Below, piece after piece: positions 19,466 through 29,007 of a DNA stretch of 64,000 nt. The notes under the pieces were generated by a model. The model did not search any database. It saw only the letters and a program-made list of their open reading frames with translations, and was not told the origin of the DNA. Both the position numbers and the translations under genes were made by a program. The stretch spans positions 1 through 64,000 of the forward strand of contig NZ_JAHBYD010000027.1 of NCBI RefSeq assembly GCF_019636135.1. The letters are read 5' to 3'. The first letter of the stretch is position 1. Every line of letters begins with the position of its first letter. This stretch comes from Phenylobacterium sp. (GTDB taxonomy: Bacteria; Pseudomonadota; Alphaproteobacteria; Caulobacterales; Caulobacteraceae).

Positions 19466-20544
19466 TGGCCGACTTCCCGCTCGCGCCCGGTTCGACCATC
19501 GGCATCCTCGGCGGCGGACAGCTTGGCCGGATGCTGGCGCAGGCGGCGACGCGGCTGGGCTTCGACGTGGCCGTGCTGGAGCGCGACGCCGACAGCCCTG
19601 CGGGCCGGGTCGCCACCCACTGCATCGTCGGCGCCTACGGCGACACTGCGGCGCTGGAGCAGCTCGCCAGGCTGGCCGCCGTGGTCACCTACGAGTTCGA
19701 GAACGTGCCGGCGCAGGCGGTGACGACCCTCCAGGCGCTGGGCGTCGAGTGCGCGCCGGGCCCGGAAGCCCTGGCCGTCGCGCAGGACCGCGTGGCCGAG
19801 AAGCAGTTCCTGAACGCGAGCGGCGTGGCGACCGTCGCCTTCGCCTCGGCCGACAGCGCCGCGGAGGCCGTGGCCGAGGCCACCGCCATGGGCGCGCCGC
19901 TGCTGATGAAGACCCGGCGCGAGGGCTACGACGGCAAGGGCCAGCGCTGGGTCGAGCATGCGGCCGACGCCGCGGCGGCCTTCACCGAGCTGGGCGGCGT
20001 GCCGGTGATCCTGGAGGCGCCGGCCGATTTCGTGCGCGAGCTGTCGGTGATCGCCGCGCGCGGCCGCGACGGCTCCACCGCGATCTACCCGCTGGCCGAG
20101 AACCACCACGAGCACGGCATCCTGCGCCGCACGCTGGCGCCGGCGAACGTGACGCCGAACGTGGCCTTCGAAGCCGAGAAGATCGCGGCGCGGGTGCTGA
20201 AGGGCCTGAACTACGTGGGCGTGATCGGCATCGAGTTCTTCGAGATGCGCGACGGCCGCCTGCTGGTGAACGAGTTCGCGCCGCGGGTCCACAACAGCGG
20301 GCACTGGACGCAGGACGGCTGCGCGGTCGACCAGTTCGAGCAGCAGATCCGCGCCGTGGCCGGCTGGCCGCTGGGGCCGACCCAGCCGCACGCCCGGGTC
20401 GAGATGCTGAACCTCCTGGGCGACGAGGCCGACACCTGGCGCAAGCTGGCCGGCGAGCCCGACAGCCGCATCCACCTCTACGGCAAGCGCGACGCCAAGC
20501 CCGGCCGCAAGATGGGCCACGTCAACAAGGTCAAGGCGCTGTAA
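19465..20544 (+). CDS. purK: 5-(Carboxyamino)imidazole ribonucleotide synthase
   Basis: A 359-residue ATP-grasp enzyme that makes N5-CAIR from AIR, ATP and bicarbonate. It starts with GTG overlapping the purE stop. N-terminal GILGGGQLGRMLA is the nucleotide-binding loop; KTRREGYDGKGQ, VILEAPADFVRELSV and NEFAPRVHNSGHWT are typical ATP-grasp and substrate motifs. Length is normal. A palindromic repeat follows directly after the stop. Confidence 0.97.
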   Translation: MADFPLAPGSTIGILGGGQLGRMLAQAATRLGFDVAVLERDADSPAGRVATHCIVGAYGDTAALEQLARLAAVVTYEFENVPAQAVTTLQALGVECAPGPEALAVAQDRVAEKQFLNASGVATVAFASADSAAEAVAEATAMGAPLLMKTRREGYDGKGQRWVEHAADAAAAFTELGGVPVILEAPADFVRELSVIAARGRDGSTAIYPLAENHHEHGILRRTLAPANVTPNVAFEAEKIAARVLKGLNYVGVIGIEFFEMRDGRLLVNEFAPRVHNSGHWTQDGCAVDQFEQQIRAVAGWPLGPTQPHARVEMLNLLGDEADTWRKLAGEPDSRIHLYGKRDAKPGRKMGHVNKVKAL

Positions 20545-20549
20545 CCCCC

Positions 20550-20733
20550 TTCCTTTCCCGCTTGCGGGAAAGGGGGACCGCTCGCCGAGGCCGGCGCCAG
20601 CCGGCTGTAGAGCGAGTGGTGGAAAGGGAAAGCGGCCGGCAGGTCGGGGTGGACCGGGCTGTTGCCGATATCGTGGAGGAGGCTTTCCCTCTCCACCCCC
20701 CTCTCCCGCGAGCGGGAGAGGCAGGGCGTCAGG
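20550..20733. repeat. TTTCCCGC/CTCTCCCGC palindromic repeat, inverted copy 2
   Basis: It begins CCTTTCCCGCTTGCGGGAAA and ends CTCTCCCGCGAGCGGGAGAG plus GCAGGGCGTCAGG. It is the reverse-complement partner of 17926-18137. It carries an extra sub-hairpin (GCCGGC-GCCA-GCCGGC-like) that copy 1 lacks in this arm. It follows purK directly. Confidence 0.85.
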
Positions 20734-20866
20734 CGAGCAGGGTGGGGCAGTGCGGGACCGGAACACCTGCGTTTCGGGGTTGGCCAATCCCTCCGCTCTC
20801 AAGCCTGGGTCACGCTTCCCCACCCTGACCGCTGCGCGGTCTGTCCCTCCCCATCAAGGGAGGGAA
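20734..20866. repeat. Truncated TCCCTCCCC-type repeat fused to previous unit
   Basis: It starts with GCGAGCAGGGTGGGG, the inner half of the usual left arm, and ends with a complete right arm (GACCGC-TGC-GCGGTC sub-hairpin, then GTCCCTCCCCATCAAGGGAG). The outer left arm is missing and replaced by the neighbouring repeat, which suggests one palindrome recombined with or inserted into the other. No gene is seen between 20545 and 20917. Confidence 0.7.
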
Positions 20867-20917
20867 GACACCTCCGGAATCGGCGTGCGATAGTCCGGGT
20901 CTCCGAGGGGGAGTCGC

Positions 20918-23900
20918 ATGGCGTCTGGCGGCCTGCAGGGCGCGGTGAAGGGGCGGTCGGCGCCTGGCCAGCGCGGGCGCAAGCTCGGCCTGGCGATGGT
21001 CGTGCTGGCGGTGCTCAGCCTGATCTGCGGGCCGTTCTTCGTCGACGCCCTGGATCGTTCCGCGCCGGAAGTGCGCGACGGGGCCGTGAGCTACGCGGCC
21101 TACGGCCCGCTGACCGCGCCGGTGGCGCTGAAGGGCGAGTGGCGGGCGACCTGGCTTTCGGCCCCGGGCGGGACGCCGGTCGATTTCAGGATCGCCTCGC
21201 CCGGCGAGTGGAAGGGCGTCGAGACGCCCGCCGGCCCCGTGCCCATGGGCGCGGCGGTCAGCTACCGGCTGCACGTCGGCGGCCTGGAGCCCGGGCGCTA
21301 CACCCTGTTCGTCCCCAAGATCTACGCCGGCCAGCGCGTCTACGCCGACGGGCGGCTGCTCTCGCGGAGCGGGACGTTCGGCCTGACGCCCGAGACGACC
21401 CGCTACCTCGGCCGCGTGCAGGAGGTGGTGATCGACGTCGCCGGGCGTGACCTCGACCTGCGGCTCGACATGGCGGCCTTCCACCACCGCGAGAACGGCA
21501 TGCCCGAGCCGCCGGTGTTCGGGCTGAGCGAGCCGATGAGCTACTGGATCCTGCTGGACTGGATCCGCAGCCTGCTGCTGATCGGCTCGCTGCTGCTGCT
21601 GGCGTGCCTGGCGTCGGTGATCTTCGTGTTCCGGCCCGACGACCGGGTGGCGATGTACCTGGCGCTGGGCTCGATGAGCCTGCTGCCGCTGGCGGCGACG
21701 CTCAGCCACGACAACCTCCTGGCCATCGCCATGCCGGGCGTCCCGTTCGGCGCGATGATCTCGTTGCAGATCCTGGCCACGACGGCGGCCCTGTCGGCGG
21801 CGCTGGCCTACGCCAACGAGCTGTTCCCCAGGGAGAGCCCGAGGTGGCCCTACCGCATCCTCCAGGGGCTGAACGGCGCGCGCTTCCTGGTGTTCGCGGG
21901 CCTGGCCGTCACCGGCCACGTGATCCTGCTCTCCGAGGCCTCGGCGGCGGTCTACCTCTTCCGGATCGTCACCCTGGTCTACATCCTGGGCGTCGTGATC
22001 TGGGCCACGGTGCGACGGCGCGACGGCGCGGTGCTGTTCCTGATCGGCCTGGGCGCGATGCTGGCCAGCATCATCTACTCGGACCTGACCATCAACGCCG
22101 GCGTGCCGCGGCTGCTCAGCCTGAACCTGCTGCCGGCCGGCATGCTGATGCTGCTGTTCACCCAGCTCGTGCTGCTGGCCGAGCGCTGGAGCCTGGCGAT
22201 CGGGTCGGAGGCCAGGACCAACGACGACCTGCGCCGCCTGCTGGACGTGAACATCGCCATCACCAGCGAGATGCGGCTGGAGGCCCTGCTGGCCAAGATG
22301 GTGCAGGTCGCCTCGACGGTCACCCAGGCCGACCGCAGCTCGCTGTTCCTGTTCGACGAGAAGGCCGGCGAGCTCTGGAGCGTGGTGGCCGAAGGGCTGG
22401 AGGAGCGGCCGATCCGCTTCCCGTGCGACCAGGGGCTGGCGGGCTGGGTCTTCACCCATGGCGAGCTGGTGAACCTCTCCGACGCCTACGCCGACCCGCG
22501 GTTCAACAAGGCCATCGACGAGGACACCGGCTATCACACCACCAGCCTGCTGACGGTCCCGGTGATCACCCGCGACGGCCGGCGTCTCGGCGTCATGCAG
22601 GCGATGAACAGCCAGGAGCACCCCGGCTTCGACGCCGCCGACGAGGCGCGGATGGCCGCCTTCGCCGCCCAGGCCGCCGTCGCCATCGACAACGCCCGGC
22701 TCTTCGCCGACGTGGCCGCCGAGCGGAACTACAACGAGAGCATCCTGCGCTCGATGTCGACCGGGGTGGTGACGCTGGACCGCGACGTCCGCAGCGCCAA
22801 GCTGAACCCCGCGGCCGCCGACATCCTGGAGATCGGCCCCGACCGGCTGGAGGGCGCCGACGTGCGCGCCTGGCTCCAGGCGTCGAACCCGCGGATCCTC
22901 GCCGAGATCGACGCGGTGGCCGCGAGCGGCCGGCCGCGTTCGCTGCTGGACGCCGACGTGAGGACGGCGAGCGGCGAGACCATCTCGGCCAACCTGTCGA
23001 TCGTGCCGCTGGTGGGCGAGCTGGGCGGCCTCGTGATCCTGGTCGAGGACATCAGCGAGGAGAAGCGCATGGAGTCGGCCATGCGCCGCTTCATGAGCCA
23101 GAAGGTGGTCGACCAGATCCTGGAGCACGACGGGGACGACCTGCTGTTCGGCGTGTCGTGCCGCGCCAGCGTGCTCTTCGCCGACATCCGCAACTTCACG
23201 GCGCTGGCCGAGAGGTTGCAGCCGCGCGAGACGGTGGACATGCTGAACGAGGTCTTCGCCGACCTCGTCGAGGCGGTCTCGGCCAGCGACGGGGTGCTGG
23301 ACAAGTTCCTGGGCGACGCGGTGATGGCGGTCTACGGCGCGCCGCTCCCGGCCCCGCGCGACCCGCAGAACGCCGTCGAGAGCGCGGTCAACATGATGGC
23401 CATGGTCGCGGCCCTCAACGAACGCCGCCGCGACCGCGGGCGCGAGGAGCTGCGCCTGGGCGTCGGCATCGCCACCGGCGACGTGGTGGCCGGCACCATC
23501 GGGTCGCTGAAGCGGATGGACTACACCGTGATCGGCGACAGCGTGAACCTGGCGGCGCGGCTGCAGCAGCTCACCAAGGTCTACCAGGTGGGCGTGATCA
23601 TCTGCGAGCACACGGCCGCGGCGCTGGACGGGACGATGCCCCTGCGCGAGCTCGATACGCTCCGGGTGCGCGGGCGGCGGCGGTCGGAGAAGGTGTTCCA
23701 GGTGCTGACCGGCGATCCGGCCGCGCGCTCGCCGGCGCTCGCCGACTACGGGCGCGGGCGCGAGCTCCTGGCCGGCCGGCGCTGGAAGGAGGCGGTGGCG
23801 GCCTTCGAGGCGGCCGTGGCGGCCGATCCCGACGACCGGCCCTCGATCCTGCTGCTGGAGCGGGCCCGCGCGCTGGCCCGCCGCCCGCCGCCCAGCGACT

Positions 23901-23941
23901 GGGACGGCGTCTGGGGCCTGGCCGACGCCGACGCGGCTTAG
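20918..23941 (+). CDS. Membrane adenylate cyclase with 7TMR-DISM, GAF, PAS and class III cyclase domains
   Basis: A 1007-residue protein. One N-terminal membrane segment (about 24-45) precedes a periplasmic beta domain resembling 7TMR-DISMED2 (about 60-200), then seven hydrophobic helices (about 207-425). A GAF domain follows (about 450-600), a PAS-like region (about 605-715) and a class III cyclase domain (about 740-925). The metal-binding Asp is in FADIRNFT; GDAVMAVYG and IGDSVNLAARL are present. Lys in LDKFLGD with Thr in DYTVIGD fits ATP use, so adenylate cyclase is more likely than guanylate. The C-terminus holds a short TPR-like helix pair. The signal sensed is unknown. Confidence 0.9.
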   Translation: MASGGLQGAVKGRSAPGQRGRKLGLAMVVLAVLSLICGPFFVDALDRSAPEVRDGAVSYAAYGPLTAPVALKGEWRATWLSAPGGTPVDFRIASPGEWKGVETPAGPVPMGAAVSYRLHVGGLEPGRYTLFVPKIYAGQRVYADGRLLSRSGTFGLTPETTRYLGRVQEVVIDVAGRDLDLRLDMAAFHHRENGMPEPPVFGLSEPMSYWILLDWIRSLLLIGSLLLLACLASVIFVFRPDDRVAMYLALGSMSLLPLAATLSHDNLLAIAMPGVPFGAMISLQILATTAALSAALAYANELFPRESPRWPYRILQGLNGARFLVFAGLAVTGHVILLSEASAAVYLFRIVTLVYILGVVIWATVRRRDGAVLFLIGLGAMLASIIYSDLTINAGVPRLLSLNLLPAGMLMLLFTQLVLLAERWSLAIGSEARTNDDLRRLLDVNIAITSEMRLEALLAKMVQVASTVTQADRSSLFLFDEKAGELWSVVAEGLEERPIRFPCDQGLAGWVFTHGELVNLSDAYADPRFNKAIDEDTGYHTTSLLTVPVITRDGRRLGVMQAMNSQEHPGFDAADEARMAAFAAQAAVAIDNARLFADVAAERNYNESILRSMSTGVVTLDRDVRSAKLNPAAADILEIGPDRLEGADVRAWLQASNPRILAEIDAVAASGRPRSLLDADVRTASGETISANLSIVPLVGELGGLVILVEDISEEKRMESAMRRFMSQKVVDQILEHDGDDLLFGVSCRASVLFADIRNFTALAERLQPRETVDMLNEVFADLVEAVSASDGVLDKFLGDAVMAVYGAPLPAPRDPQNAVESAVNMMAMVAALNERRRDRGREELRLGVGIATGDVVAGTIGSLKRMDYTVIGDSVNLAARLQQLTKVYQVGVIICEHTAAALDGTMPLRELDTLRVRGRRRSEKVFQVLTGDPAARSPALADYGRGRELLAGRRWKEAVAAFEAAVAADPDDRPSILLLERARALARRPPPSDWDGVWGLADADAA

Positions 23942-24035
23942 GATCGGAGACCGGTCGACTCCCAGGAAACACGAGATACGTCATGGCCCGGACAAGCCGG
24001 GGGATGACGATCAGGGGGATGATGGAGGCAGCAGC

Positions 24036-24686
24036 CTAGCGCCCGTATCGAACGCGGCCCAGCGCGCCGGCGGCCTCGGCGAGCCACTGCTCGGGGCGGA
24101 GCTTCGTCGTCGCCTTCCATTTTTCGAAGCGCATGACGTCGTCGATGCGGCGGTCGACGAACGCCAGCGCCACCTTGCGGCCCTGGGTCATGCGGATGGC
24201 CATGGCGGACGACAGGATGCCGGCCAGGATCGCGCGCTTGGTGTAGTGGTTCTCGTCGGTGGCGACGTCGCCCGCCCAGCGCCAGAGGCCGTCGGCGCTC
24301 TCCCAGGCCAGCCGGCCGGCCAGCGGCAGGTTGGCGGGCAGCGCCAGGAACCCCATCCAGCGCCGCGTGGCCGGCTCGTCCCGGGCGGCGGCGTCGAGGC
24401 GGGCCTCCACCGCGCGGCGGATCTTCTCGCGGATCTTGAGGTTCGAGGCGTGGACGTCGCCCAGCGCCGCCAGCGCCCGCTCATCGTGCCGGCGCGACAG
24501 CAGGGCCGCGAGATCGGCCGCGCCGTGCGGGACCAGCAGCTCGGCCTCGGCGGGGCTCATGCCCGCCGCCTTCGCCGCCAGCCCCACCGTCCGCCGCGTC
24601 CACCCATGCGCGGGGGCCAGCTTCAGCGCCTCGTCGAGCAACTGCTGCTCGGCGGCGGCGGCCCAGTCCTGCGCGGCGGTGGTCAT
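24036..24686 (-). CDS. COQ9 family ubiquinone biosynthesis protein
   Basis: About 216 residues from ATG 24686 (MTTAAQDW). COQ9 proteins have a TetR-like fold that binds lipids and assist the COQ7 hydroxylation step. Here the helix-turn-helix-like N-terminus (LDEALKLAPAHGWTRRTVGLA, AAGMSPAEAELLVP) is followed by the COQ9 domain (LPANLPLAGRLAWESADGLWRWAGD, DENHYTKRAIL). The residues W-R-AGD-x-S/T-D-x-N-xYTKR are the family signature. The longer in-frame start adds twelve unconserved residues. A palindromic repeat lies upstream. Confidence 0.9.
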   Translation of the reverse strand: MTTAAQDWAAAAEQQLLDEALKLAPAHGWTRRTVGLAAKAAGMSPAEAELLVPHGAADLAALLSRRHDERALAALGDVHASNLKIREKIRRAVEARLDAAARDEPATRRWMGFLALPANLPLAGRLAWESADGLWRWAGDVATDENHYTKRAILAGILSSAMAIRMTQGRKVALAFVDRRIDDVMRFEKWKATTKLRPEQWLAEAAGALGRVRYGR

Positions 24687-24786
24687 GGCGGATGGTGTAG
24701 CGCGGCAAGAGCATCGGCGCACCTCCTCTCCCCTTCCCGGACGTGCTCATCCCGCCTCAACGTCTGCTCCCCTTCCCCCTACTCGG

Positions 24787-24925
24787 AACGTCATCCCCGG
24801 CCTTGTGCCGGGGATCCATGGTTCAGCCGACTTGGCGTCCTGCATTGGGCCGCGCAGCGCGGCCCAACCCTCGGCTCAAGACCCGCGGATGGATGGATCC
24901 CCGGCACAAGGCCGGGGATGACGTT
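24787..24925. repeat. 33-bp perfect inverted repeat with 73-bp core
   Basis: Arms 24787-24819 and 24893-24925 are perfect inverses. Each holds a sub-hairpin CCCCGGC-CTTGT-GCCGGGG and ends ATCCAT. The core includes a further 9-bp stem TTGGGCCGC/GCGGCCCAA. The design parallels 9709-9834 and the TGTCATCCCGG family. It sits in a 450-bp gap between coq9 and rpsU, where no gene is seen. Confidence 0.85.
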
Positions 24926-25136
24926 CTGAATAGGGATGAATTGGGGAGAGGCCGGTGCAGGCGTAGCGCGGGTCCCATCACAATCGCAGGGGGCGCCGTG
25001 GACATGCCCTGCCCGTTCTGCTATCTCGCCGCGCTCTAAACCCGACGGGTGACACCTTCGGGCGATCCATATTTTGTTCGCTCGCCGCCTTTTGCCGGCT
25101 GAGGTGGGCGGCAGGCGTGCAAACAGGAGAAGTCCT

Positions 25137-25370
25137 CTGGTTCAGATTTTCGTCCGCGACAACAACGTCGACCAGGCCCTCAAGGCGCTGAAGAAGAAGA
25201 TGCAGCGCGAGGGCTCGTTCCGCGAGATGAAGCGGCACGTCCACTACGAGAAGCCGTCCGAGAAGCGCGCCCGCCAGAAGGCGGAAGCCGTGCGCCGGGC
25301 CCGCAAGCTCGCCCGCAAGCGCGCCCAGCGCGAAGGCCTGATCGCGGCGCCGAAGAAGCCGTCGCGCTGA
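25137..25370 (+). CDS. rpsU: 30S ribosomal protein S21, apparent CTG start
   Basis: A 77-residue basic protein of the small subunit. The conserved alphaproteobacterial N-terminus (M)VQIFVRDNNVDQALKAL begins exactly at a CTG codon (25137), with AGGAG at 25125-25129 and 7-nt spacing. No ATG, GTG or TTG lies there; the nearest in-frame ATG (25074) would add 21 residues and has no conserved sequence. The rest (REMKRHVHYEKPSEKRARQ and the basic C-tail ARKLARKRAQREG) is standard. An error in sequence could explain the CTG. It is followed by a terminator. Confidence 0.92.
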   Translation: MVQIFVRDNNVDQALKALKKKMQREGSFREMKRHVHYEKPSEKRARQKAEAVRRARKLARKRAQREGLIAAPKKPSR

Positions 25371-25410
25371 GCCGCGGGCTCTAAAAGCTGGCACATTTGA
25401 TGCTTATGTG

Positions 25411-25439
25411 AAGGGCTGCGCCACCGGCGCGGCCCTTTT
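25411..25439 (+). terminator. Terminator after rpsU
   Basis: The stem AAGGGC-GCGCC/GGCGC-GCCCTT (with a single bulged T and G) is followed by TTTTC. It lies 41 nt after the S21 stop and upstream of ftsH, separating the two units. Confidence 0.7.
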
Positions 25440-25557
25440 CGCGTATAGGGTCCAGGCGAGACGTCTCGTCGCGCCCGCCTCGCGTTAAGTGGTCTGTCAA
25501 CGGTGGGCGTCCTATTTTGGGTCTCCTGGCGTCCGCCTTCGTAGGATTGGTCCTCGC

Positions 25558-27441
<1,884 letters not shown>

Positions 27442-27467
27442 GCTTCGGGACCAGAGCCGAGAGTTGG

Positions 27468-27499
27468 AGGGCGGTCGCAGCGATGCGGCCGCCCTTTTT
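27468..27499 (+). terminator. Intrinsic terminator of ftsH
   Basis: A 12-bp stem AGGGCGGTCGCA/TGCGGCCGCCCT with one T-G wobble and a GCGA loop is followed by TTTT. It begins 26 nt after the ftsH stop. This is the clearest intrinsic terminator in the window. Confidence 0.9.
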
Positions 27500-27501
27500 C
27501 G

Positions 27502-27669
27502 TCCCTCCCTTTATGGGGAGGGACAGCTCGCCGCAGGCGAGCAGGGTGAGGGAGTCACGTTCCGGGCGCCCGCGCTCCGGGATTGGCCAACCCCCACCCG
27601 CCGAGTTCCGGACCACACTACCTCACCCTGGCCGCTGCGCGGCCTGTCCCTCCCCATCAAGGGAGGGAA
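27502..27669. repeat. TCCCTCCC-type palindromic repeat, long form
   Basis: Left arm TCCCTCCCTTTATGGGGAGG with sub-hairpin GCTCGCC-GCA-GGCGAGC; right arm with sub-hairpin GGCCGC-TGC-GCGGCC ending in CATCAAGGGAGGGA. At 168 bp it is longer than the 139-141-bp copies. The two arms' sub-hairpins differ from each other, but each pairs with itself. It fills the ftsH-gntR gap. Confidence 0.82.
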
Positions 27670-27711
27670 GGCGAGCTTGACTCCGGCCCCAGGTGTGTAT
27701 GACTGTATGAG

Positions 27712-27723
27712 TATATGCATATA
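27712..27723. promoter_or_regulatory. TATATGCATATA palindrome at gntR start
   Basis: A perfect 12-bp palindrome spans the gntR ATG, preceded by the repeated GTATGACTGTATGAGTATA-like stretch (about 27698-27714). Such AT-rich symmetry is rare here and is a natural autoregulatory operator for a YtrA-type GntR protein. It overlaps the initiation codon, so repression could also block translation, or the true start may lie elsewhere. Confidence 0.45.
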
Positions 27724-28122
27724 ATCTCTCAGTCGCTGCTGGACGGCCTGAGCCTCGCGGGGGGCGGGGTGCCGATCTATGTGCAGTTGCGCGACCAGGT
27801 CCTGGCGGCGCTGGGCGAGGGGCGGCTGAAGCCGGGCGATCAGATGCCGACGCTCAGGCAGGTGGCGGTGACGCTGAGGATCGACCTCAACACCGTGCGC
27901 CACGCCTACGACGAGCTGGAGGCCATGGGCGCGATCCGGCTCGAGCGCGGCCGGGGCAGCTTCGTCAACGCCCCGCCGGCGCCGCCCGACGCGGCGCAGC
28001 ACGACCGCGACCTCGACGACGCGGCCCGCCAGGCCATCGGCCTCGCCCGGGCGCGCGGCCTCGACCCGAACGACCTCGCCGAGCGCATCTCGGCCCTCAC
28101 GAAGGAGACTCCCGATGGTTAG
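27715..28122 (+). CDS. GntR family (YtrA-like) transcriptional regulator
   Basis: A 135-residue protein. The N-terminal winged helix (about 18-82) has PIYVQLRDQVLAAL, LKPGDQMPTLRQVAVTLRID and NTVRHAYDELEAMG with wing LERGRGSFV. Only a short helical tail (about 50 residues) follows, without a ligand-binding domain, as in the YtrA subfamily, which often controls transporter or membrane-stress genes next door. Its last 8 nt overlap the slipin start. It likely represses this three-gene operon and itself. Confidence 0.9.
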   Translation: MHIISQSLLDGLSLAGGGVPIYVQLRDQVLAALGEGRLKPGDQMPTLRQVAVTLRIDLNTVRHAYDELEAMGAIRLERGRGSFVNAPPAPPDAAQHDRDLDDAARQAIGLARARGLDPNDLAERISALTKETPDG

Positions 28123-28987
28123 CACCATGAAGGGCGCCAACCCGGCGGCGGCCCTGCTGAGCGTTCTGACGGCCCTGGTCGCCACGGCCGTGTTCTGGTG
28201 GGCCAGGAGCGCGGGCCAGCCGGCCGGCAACTGGGCGGGCGTCGGGCTTATCCTGATCGCCGTGCTGATCCCCTTCTCGCTGCTGATGGCCAACCAGTGG
28301 GAGCGGGCCGTCGTGCTGCGCATGGGCCGGCTGAACGCCGTGCGCGGGCCGGGGCTGTTCGTGGTCATCCCGTTCCTGGACGAGGCGGCCGTCTGGCTCG
28401 ACCAGCGCATCCAGACCACCGAGTTCAGCGCCGAGCAGGCGCTCTCCAAGGACACGGTGCCGGTCAACATCGACGCGGTCGTCTTCTGGCAGGTCCACGA
28501 CCCCGAGCGCGCCGCGCTGGAGATCCACGACTACCGCCTGGCGATCGAGCAGGTGGCCCAGACGTCCCTGCGCGAGATGGTGGGCGCCTCGCTGCTCTCC
28601 ACCCTGCTGGCCGAACGCAAGCAGGGCGACGAGATCCTGCGCGAGGAGATCGGCCGCAAGATCGCCGACTGGGGCGTCTCGGTCATCTCGGTGGAGATCC
28701 GCGACATCGGCGTGCCGCCGGCCCTGCAGGACGCCATGAGCCGCCAGGCCCAGGCCGAGCGCGAGCGGCTGGCGCGGATCGCCCTGGGCCAGGCCGAGCA
28801 GGAGGTGGCGGCGAAGTTCGTCGAGGCCGCCGAGACCTACGCCAGGAGCCCGGCCGCCCTGCAGCTCCGCGCCATGAACATCATCTACGAGACCGCCAAG
28901 GAGCGGGGCACGACCATCCTGATGCCCACATCCATGGTGGACGCCATGAACCCGACGGCCGTGATGGCCGCGATGCGCGACGCCTGA
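28115..28987 (+). CDS. Slipin / SPFH (band 7) membrane protein
   Basis: A 290-residue protein. Two N-terminal hydrophobic segments (about 11-28 and 38-56) anchor it. The SPFH domain follows (NQWERAVVLRMGRLNAVRGPG and DTVPVNIDAVVFWQVHDPERA are typical slipin/stomatin motifs), then a helical, coiled-coil tail (MSRQAQAERERLARIALGQAE). Stomatin-like proteins form membrane scaffolds; slipins are often paired with NfeD proteases, but none is adjacent. The ATG overlaps gntR, indicating coupling and shared control. Confidence 0.9.
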   Translation: MVSTMKGANPAAALLSVLTALVATAVFWWARSAGQPAGNWAGVGLILIAVLIPFSLLMANQWERAVVLRMGRLNAVRGPGLFVVIPFLDEAAVWLDQRIQTTEFSAEQALSKDTVPVNIDAVVFWQVHDPERAALEIHDYRLAIEQVAQTSLREMVGASLLSTLLAERKQGDEILREEIGRKIADWGVSVISVEIRDIGVPPALQDAMSRQAQAERERLARIALGQAEQEVAAKFVEAAETYARSPAALQLRAMNIIYETAKERGTTILMPTSMVDAMNPTAVMAAMRDA

Positions 28988-29007
28988 CCGGCGCAAGGAG
29001 GACCCCG

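Noticed and set aside
20810..23611. A 933-residue minus-strand frame opposite the adenylate cyclase
   Set aside because: Rich in His, Gln, Arg and Val with no domain. The plus strand carries a full multi-domain cyclase.
24998..25039. Thirteen-codon frame encoding a CPFC peptide before rpsU
   Set aside because: Too short to support as a gene or leader peptide. No codon pattern of attenuation and no terminator pairing was seen.
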